In this document: piece by piece, positions 59,201 through 64,000 of the stretch
How positions within the stretch are numbered: position 1 is the first letter of the stretch
Layout: every line of letters starts with the position of its first letter
Assembly (NCBI GenBank): GCA_903813345.2
Contig: CAIIXF020000005.1
Location: 30,819,375 to 30,883,374, forward strand
Length of the DNA stretch: 64,000 nt
Origin: Owenia fusiformis
Taxonomy: Eukaryota; Annelida; Polychaeta; Sabellida; Oweniidae
Reading direction: 5' to 3'
Notes under the pieces: generated by a model
The model's input: the letters and a program-made list of their open reading frames with translations, nothing else
Told to the model about the DNA's origin: nothing
Database searches by the model: none
Program-made: the position numbers and the translations under genes

Positions 59201-62200
59201 TTTTAATATATCATGGATCGAATATCGAACTATACATCCTAGAATTTCTATATAATTTCATAAAGAAATTCAATTAATTTAAGACATTTTTCTTGAACTA
59301 AAATCACTGCGACTGGGTACCACCGGTCGCTAAAAAATCTACCAATCGCAGTCGCACGAGATTGATAAATAGGACGTAATCGCTAAAAAGGGCCCTTGCG
59401 ACATCGCAGGCTTGCGACGTGATTGCGATAGCTTGATGAATGATCCCTCTGAGCTCCCTAGGTCACTACATACAAACTTTCAACTAAATTCTTCAACTGG
59501 TTCTTTAAACATTACATTTTTTACGCTAAATGGCCGCCATTTTGAAAATCAGTGGCCATCTTGAAAATCTCTTCTTCAGCAAAGCTTACATGTTCATGTA
59601 TAAGGTTTGGCAAAATTTCCCTATTACTTCAATAAGATGAACTGTACTTACTTCATCTGCTCCATCAAGGTGTCCAGGGTCTCTCCTGGGGTGGTGCTTA
59701 AATTGCTTTCAGAGAACCCACTCTCAGCTGAAACTGAAAAACAATATTCATGTGCTGAACAATGTCTAGTTTAATCTCCATCATTTGCAACTGAGTCTGT
59801 GGTACACAAAGTTATGGAAGTAGGGTTATTCTTCAGAAAAAAGTAAAAGTTCATAAAACATCTTACCATACATTAATTTCTAATTGAAAATGCCCAAACT
59901 GGTGTCTAAATCATCCCATTTCGCCATCTTTAACCACACATGTTCAAGGCAAAAAAGTACTACATTTATTTGATAAGACAAGCTCATTAATAAAAGATGT
60001 CAGATCAGATGCCATGTTGTATTGATATGGCATAAACGTAAAAGCTTGGTTAACACATTTTGTGAATAAACATATGCATACAAACCCACATGTTTTCAAC
60101 AATCAACCAACAATAACTAGAACTAGAATAAAAACAGCAACATCCCAGAGTAGCAGATCCCACTGAATAAAACATGTTTTATCAAAACACTCATCATTTA
60201 CAACATTTTATGATAGACATAATCAGGTCTCCTTTTCACGCCCGGTGATCGGACAAAATGAACGGAAGGTAGAGTAGGCGATTTCTGCAAGAAAATTCAA
60301 CAAATCTGGAAGATTTATTTTTTCAAGTGAAAGTTTACCACTGAATTGCTAAATGAATAGGTGCAGTACATGGTAAAATATGTTAGGTCTTCTAGTATTT
60401 TTTTTCTCAACTGATACGCTTCTAAGATATGAGATCTATTTAAAAAGGCGCATCGTCACCAACGTGCAATAGTCAATGTTTTTCCTATAAATAGGGCAAC
60501 AACGGTCTACACTTGACATGACAATTGACATTGTTTTTGACACCATGTAAGAAATTCTTTCTCCATTAGAGGTCTTAGAGCCATAAAATATCAACATTTA
60601 ACATTTGGGCAAAATCCAATAAATGATTTTTGAGTTATTAAGAATTACATTTCTTCTAACAAGGCATTAACATGACAAAATGTCACCACCTAAAACAATT
60701 TGGTCAATTTAAAGCTAGTTGGAAAATACCTTTTGACCTTAAGAATGTTTTTGAAGATTTGAGCTTCTGGGATCTTGTAGATGATTTTGAAAAAAGAAAT
60801 TGTTCAATCTGAAGCAAGTTAAAACTAGTTGCACACAAATCTTAAGTCAGATTTGAACTTCTTAGAACATGTAGATGATTTTGAAAAAAAAATTCGTCAA
60901 TTTGAAGCAAGTTGAAAAAATACCTCTTTGACTTTTTTTGACATTGAGAAGGTCATTGAAGGTCAAATGTCAAATGTAAAGTCAGATTTGAACTTCTGAG
61001 AACATGTAGATGATTTTGAAAAAAAATTAAGTAAATTTGAAGCAAGTTGAAAAAAGACCTTTTTGACCTTGAAAAGGTCATTGAAGGTCAAATGTCAAAT
61101 CTAAAGTCAGATTTGAACTTCTGAGAACATGTAGATGATTTTGAAAAAAAATTAGTCAATTTGAAGCAAGTTGAAAAAATACCTTTTTGACCTTGAGAAG
61201 GTCATTGAAGGTCAAAGGTCAAATCTAAAGTCAGATTTGAATTTCTGAGAAAATGTAGATGATTTTGAAAAAAAAAATTAGTCAATTTGAAGCAAGTTGA
61301 AAAAAGACCTTTTTGACCTTTTTTGACCTTCAGAAGGTCATTGAAGGTCAAATGTCAAATCTTAAGTCAAATCTAAAGTCATATTTGAATTTCTGAGAAC
61401 ATGTAGATGATTTTGAAAAAAAAATTTAGTCAATTTGAAGCAAGTTGAAAACAGACCTTTTTGACCTTTTTTGACCTTGAGAAGGTCATTAAAGGTCAAA
61501 TGTCAAATCGAAAAGGCAGATTTGAATTTCTGAGAACATGTAGATGATTTTGAAAAAAAAATTAGTCAATTTGAAGCAAGTTGAAAAAAGACCTTTTTGA
61601 CCTTTTTTGACCTTGAGAAGGTCATTGAAGGTCAAATGTCAAATCTAAAGTCAGATTTGAAGGTCAAATGTCAAATCTAAAGTCAAATCTAAAGTCAGAT
61701 TTGAATTTCTGAGAACATGTAGATGATTTTGAAAAAAAAATTAGTCAATGTGAAGCAAGTTGAAAAAAGACCTTTTTGACCTTGAGAAGGTCATTGAAGG
61801 TCAAATGTCAAATCTAAAGTCAGATTTGAACTTCTGAGAACATGTAGATGATTTAGAAAAAAATTGAAGTCAGTCTAAACAGTATTTGTTAAGTTATAGG
61901 AAGTTGTAAGAAATTGTTACAGACGCCGGACGCCAACCGCCGGACGCCGGACACCAACCTCCAACCGCCGGACGCCGTCGCAAAAAAACGGAGACCATAA
62001 CAATATGTCACCACTTTTGGTGGTGACATAAAAAAAACGGAGACCATAACAATATGTCACCACTTTTGGTGGTGACATAAAAATGACAGCCATAATGAAA
62101 AAGCAACCATTATTGAAAATTTTTTCTCAAGTAAAGACCTTTTTCCATTAGAAATTACCCTTTAATATTAGAACAAAGCCTATTCAGAGGAACGGAAGGG

Positions 62201-62552
62201 CTGCTGCAGGTGCTCCTCTATATCCCAACTCAATCTAATTTTAGGTGATAATTTACAATCATTATCGACAGAACATGCATAACATAGCTATGCACAAACA
62301 AGTATAACTCATGATATCCTGACCTTCAACAGAAATATGACGTACATGTTGCGCTCTTTGACTTACCATCTGTGCTCGATTTCATCATATCTTGGAGTGG
62401 CCGTGTCCCAAATGGAAAGACAACATAGAAATGACACGGGTTGAATATTGACGTTATTTCAACAACGACCCAAGAGTCCTCCATAGGCAGTGTCACTGAA
62501 TGTAAAGTTTCAAATACTCTTGTAACTTCAACTTTGTCCCGAGTGATGATAT
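50284..62552 (-). CDS. Tudor-domain protein, C-terminal 271 aa (5' end not found)
   Basis: Six exons, all GT-AG and in phase: 62552-62367, 59733-59652, 52224-52065, 51640-51489, 51017-50961, 50464-50284 (TAA). They encode one extended Tudor domain. The OB-fold start is VVVEITSIFNPCHFYVVF, then a helical linker (LDTLMEQM). The Tudor barrel has WYRGKI and the hallmark VFYVDYGN (the aromatic cage that binds methylated arginine), then FQAIECFLAGL. The closing strands are TLIAHIKS, LDLYDTSE and VNIAKQMA. A basic KKRKTK tail ends in FLPG. The layout matches TDRKH, TDRD5 or RNF17-type proteins of the piRNA pathway, but the N-terminal domains that would decide are missing. The first exon starts in phase 2, so at least one exon lies upstream, probably above 62.6 kb. 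A 7.4 kb intron contains a folate-receptor-like gene on the other strand. Confidence 0.82.
50482..50600 (+). repeat. GTCACCAC-hairpin element copy beside a splice site
   Basis: Starts ACAAGGCATTAACATGCAAA, then GTTACCACCTGCCATTTCTT and GGAGATTATAACA. It begins only 17 bases above the last Tudor exon (50464), so on the gene's strand it ends next to the acceptor (CTGTTTGTTTCCAG). Confidence 0.65.
50608..50782. mobile_element. Degenerate AAAACCTGT-family TIR element
   Basis: AAAACCTGTCTCATCTGAAG at the left, AAAGTGTTTACATTGAAAAG near the right and a CACTGTA end parallel the 1.06 kb element at 28554, including the shared GAGTCAATGGGAG. The termini are eroded. Confidence 0.45.
52540..53100. repeat. 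Diverged tandem repeat, about 150-bp units
   Basis: Three to four units share GGAAAATCCAAAATGGCC, TTTCATACAAAAAATCATCC, CTGAAAAT and GATCCGTCAAATGGTT. It lies in the large Tudor-gene intron. Short copies of AAAATGGCCACCA also occur near 12225 and 59535. Confidence 0.6.
53750..54300. repeat. CATATCTCCC-rich repeats, with a second copy at 57203
   Basis: About 53848-53910 has three 20-bp units of CTTCGGTGCATATCTTCCCG. About 54096-54173 (GCATATCTCCCTCTGGATAA, then CCAAAACCTCCCAGTACATA and ACCCTT) is repeated nearly exactly at 57203-57270. Reading frames on both strands here are by-products of the repeats. Confidence 0.6.
54404..55913. mobile_element. 1.5 kb TIR element filled with CCCGTAAAA minisatellite
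   Basis: Perfect 15-bp termini, CAGACTTGCCAACCT (54404-54418) and its complement (55899-55913), are flanked by the 5-bp direct repeat TTTTG (54399-54403 and 55914-55918). Inside are two tandem arrays: about 54490-54740 (ATCTCCCGTATTCTTGGTAT, AACTCCCGTAAA) and about 55165-55880 (CTACCGTAAAAACTCCCGTT, TTTTCAGAAAT, roughly 31 bp, more than 20 copies). About 420 bp of ordinary sequence lies between. No transposase is seen. The end lies 48 bases before the start codon of the folate-receptor-like gene. The superfamily is undecided. Confidence 0.85.
55962..58314 (+). CDS. Folate receptor family protein, GPI-anchor type (230 aa)
   Basis: Four exons at 55962-56102, 56226-56363, 57717-57852 and 58037-58314 join in phase 0, 0 and 1. 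It has a signal peptide (about residues 1-17) and the Cys-rich folate-receptor fold: NSCCKKG, ALGPWIE (human LGPWIQ), IPICASVCDKWYKACQDEYTC, DNWYIGFNMTSGINRC (human SNWHKGWNWTSGFNKC), FPTSKSFCEKIWDYSFKV and GNNPNRAVAEARA. A hydrophobic C-terminus (MSQILIVALGISVLV) after Ser-rich residues fits a GPI signal. Family members bind folate, riboflavin or, in Juno, a sperm ligand, on the cell surface. The His, Lys and two Trp that line the folate pocket in this segment are Tyr, Ile, Phe and Met here, and the Cys-containing segment before LGPWI is shortened. Folate binding is therefore doubtful. The gene is nested antisense in the Tudor gene. Confidence 0.88.
58372..58470 (+). repeat. Three tandem copies of a 34-bp unit
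   Basis: TTTTGACTGCTTACCAGTTC plus ACTGGCTATATA is repeated three times, 57 bases after the folate-receptor-like stop codon, probably in its 3' UTR. No further exon is seen before 59652. Confidence 0.85.
58865..59445. repeat. CACTGCGAC-rich inverted repeats
   Basis: AATCACTGCGA at 58863-58875 and TCGCAGTGATT near 58940-58952 form a short inverted pair with several TGCGAC units between. A second patch (about 59303-59440) starts AAATCACTGCGACTGGGTAC and ends GCTTGCGACGTGATTGCGAT. It is probably one decayed DNA transposon or two related MITEs. Confidence 0.5.
60659..62080 (+). repeat. GTCACCAC-hairpin element with expanded internal repeat
   Basis: Starts ACAAGGCATTAACATGACAA and ATGTCACCACC. 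It then holds about ten copies of a 110-140-bp unit (AGGTCATTGAAGGTCAAATG, CTAAAGTCAGATTTGAA, GAACATGTAGATGATTTTGA, AATTTGAAGCAAGTTG, GACCTTTTTGACCTT). These are followed by TTGTTACAGACGCC, CGCCGGACGCCGG repeats, and the terminal hairpin TATGTCACCACTTTTGGTGG plus TGACATA. The end segment is duplicated (62030 and 62080). It lies in the Tudor-gene intron. Confidence 0.85.
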
Positions 62553-64000
62553 CTGAAAAACAGTTTTATGTCACATTAAGTGTTCATCCTCCATCAACTA
62601 AACATATTTCATGCTGTAGGAGACTGGGTTCCAAAAATCAAGAATCATTTCAACAAAAATAATTTTATGGCACATGTACACATTCACTTAATATCTAAGG
62701 TAGCATTTACGAATTCAACTGCCGGCAGATGGTTAAACCTATTTTATAAGGCCTTTTAACATATTTAAACATGATTGAAATAGTTGCAGGTACACTATTA
62801 TCATATTTAAATGAGTTGGCCATAAAATAATAGGTTAATCCCTCAGCTGAAGTCACCAATGCAACCTAAATCTGAACTGTTTTCCAATCCCAATTTTGTA
62901 ATCTCCTTTTGACTCTCTTTCTGAACATTTTTGCCAAGATTCAGTGGCATACAGACAAGACAGGTTTTATATGTAGAATACACCGTCGCTTCCCACTTGG
63001 TCTAGAGACCCAGTGGCATAAAAGGTCAATTCATTTGTCCCATTCATATGTGGCGGTTCATGGCCCGGTGTTAAGTCCACGGACCCAATCAGAACGCTCA
63101 GCTTCGTCACGTGACAATTATTGAAAATGTCTGAATAAATATTGCATCTTTGATTGGCCGATAGGTTTTGTGGCGTCTTACAAAACTCTGCGGAGAATGA
63201 ACTCAGGTGGAGTTTATTTACACAGTGGTCAGTTAAATCGGGCAGATTTATCAAGGTGAGGTAGGAACAATCGAAACGTTGTGAATCAAGATGTGTAGAA
63301 TATACATGTATGGTAATTTGCCTGACTGGATTCAGACATGGAATACTTTATAAGACTAATAAATGTTCGATGAAGTGTAACAAACATGAATGCATATAAT
63401 TCCCTTTTAGATAAATAATTGATAGATTTCCTGCATAATATTATATCACCACCAGTCAAGCAAAAAGAGATAAAATATTTAGCAATAAATAATACAAGGT
63501 GACCCCATTCTTTGAGTCATAACAGGATTGTTTTATATATGTATCAATGCTACATCTCATTTATGTAGTTGAATATTGCCTTGCAAAGAACATGATCCTA
63601 TAAATCTCAGATATACAGGGTGTCACAAAAAATTAAAACAAGATATACTCTTTGAGCCATGAAAGAATATTCTCGAAATTTGATTATCTAATAGACAATT
63701 TAGTTATCATAAAGATCTAAGTCATACTCTATTTAGTTTTAGAGAAAAGTTTGTTTTAGTGCCACCACCCATGTTTCAATGTTGAACAGAGACACACATG
63801 GAATAACTCTGGGAGTGATGAAGGAATATTCTTGAAATTCGGTGATCTGATGGACAATTTAATTATCACTTAAATTAAAACTTTCATCAGGTAACTTCAG
63901 GGAGAAACTTAAGGGAGAAAATCTTGTTTTAGAATCATTACCAATTTTTCGATGTTTGATATTGCATTCATTTCAACAGTGATTATGATGGAAGTAATTT
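62553..64000. other. Region upstream of the identified Tudor exons
   Basis: The missing 5' exon(s) of the Tudor gene may be here, but none could be joined with confidence. At 63050-63160 a patch with CCAATCAGAACG, CACGTGAC and GATTGGCC resembles a TATA-less promoter. A donor-like GTGAGG at 63255 follows it on the plus strand. From about 63604 (TACAGGGTGTCACAAAAAAT) a CAGGGTG-type element begins. It contains a diverged duplication of about 165 bp (GAATATTCTCGAAATTTGAT / GAATATTCTTGAAATTCGGT) and runs past the window end. Confidence 0.45.

Noticed and set aside
62967-63254. 95-codon minus-strand frame as 5' exon of the Tudor gene
   Set aside because: No Tudor-like or other recognisable sequence, and no donor in the needed phase could be joined to the acceptor at 62552.

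Overview
The window is animal (eukaryotic) DNA: AT-rich, with short spliced exons, GT-AG introns in consistent phase, nested genes, tRNA-derived SINEs and many small inverted-repeat elements. The gene set (ACAD9, a CARD-death-domain adaptor, a Tudor protein, a folate-receptor-like protein, a C-type lectin, small Cys-rich secreted proteins), abundant TACATGTA palindromes and a SINE with an (AATAC)n tail suggest a marine invertebrate, most likely a mollusc or another lophotrochozoan. The phylum is inference. Splice sites were read by eye and checked by reading frame; no search or RNA data were available.

Layout. 1.6-1.8 kb (-): last coding exon of an unrecognised gene. 2.9-5.1 kb (-): intronless gene for a 713-residue single-pass membrane protein. 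5.1-13.6 kb: no gene seen, but repeats and a long foldback. 13.6-17.6 kb (-): three-exon gene for a basic 255-residue protein. 21.5-44.1 kb (-): complete 17-exon ACAD9 gene (644 aa). Its introns hold three other genes, all encoding secreted proteins: a 90-residue Cys-rich protein (-), a 132-residue Cys-rich protein (+) and a C-type lectin (+) whose last third is frameshifted. 45.3-46.4 kb (+): two-exon CARD plus death-domain adaptor with the architecture of CRADD/RAIDD, divergent from ACAD9. 50.3-62.6 kb (-): 3' part of a Tudor-domain gene, probably germline/piRNA-related. Its 7.4 kb intron contains, on the other strand, a four-exon folate-receptor-family gene (56-58.3 kb).

Mobile and repetitive DNA is dense. 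It includes a 1.5 kb element with perfect 15-bp inverted termini and a 5-bp target duplication, filled with a CCCGTAAAA minisatellite and ending 48 bp before the folate-receptor-like start codon. A dispersed family ends in a GTCACCAC/GTGGTGAC hairpin; one copy carries an internal repeat expanded to more than 1 kb. There are elements with TA-flanked TIRs, a 78-bp element with an 8-bp duplication, large foldbacks, and a cluster of the 16-bp palindrome ACCGACAATTGTCGGT at about 49-bp spacing. Several short introns are almost entirely minisatellite, and one such array repeats the 3' splice site of ACAD9's last exon.

The genes do not form a pathway. ACAD9 is a mitochondrial complex I assembly/acyl-CoA dehydrogenase gene, the CARD-DD gene a cell-death or immune adaptor, the Tudor gene probably germline, and the nested genes look like lineage-specific secreted effectors.
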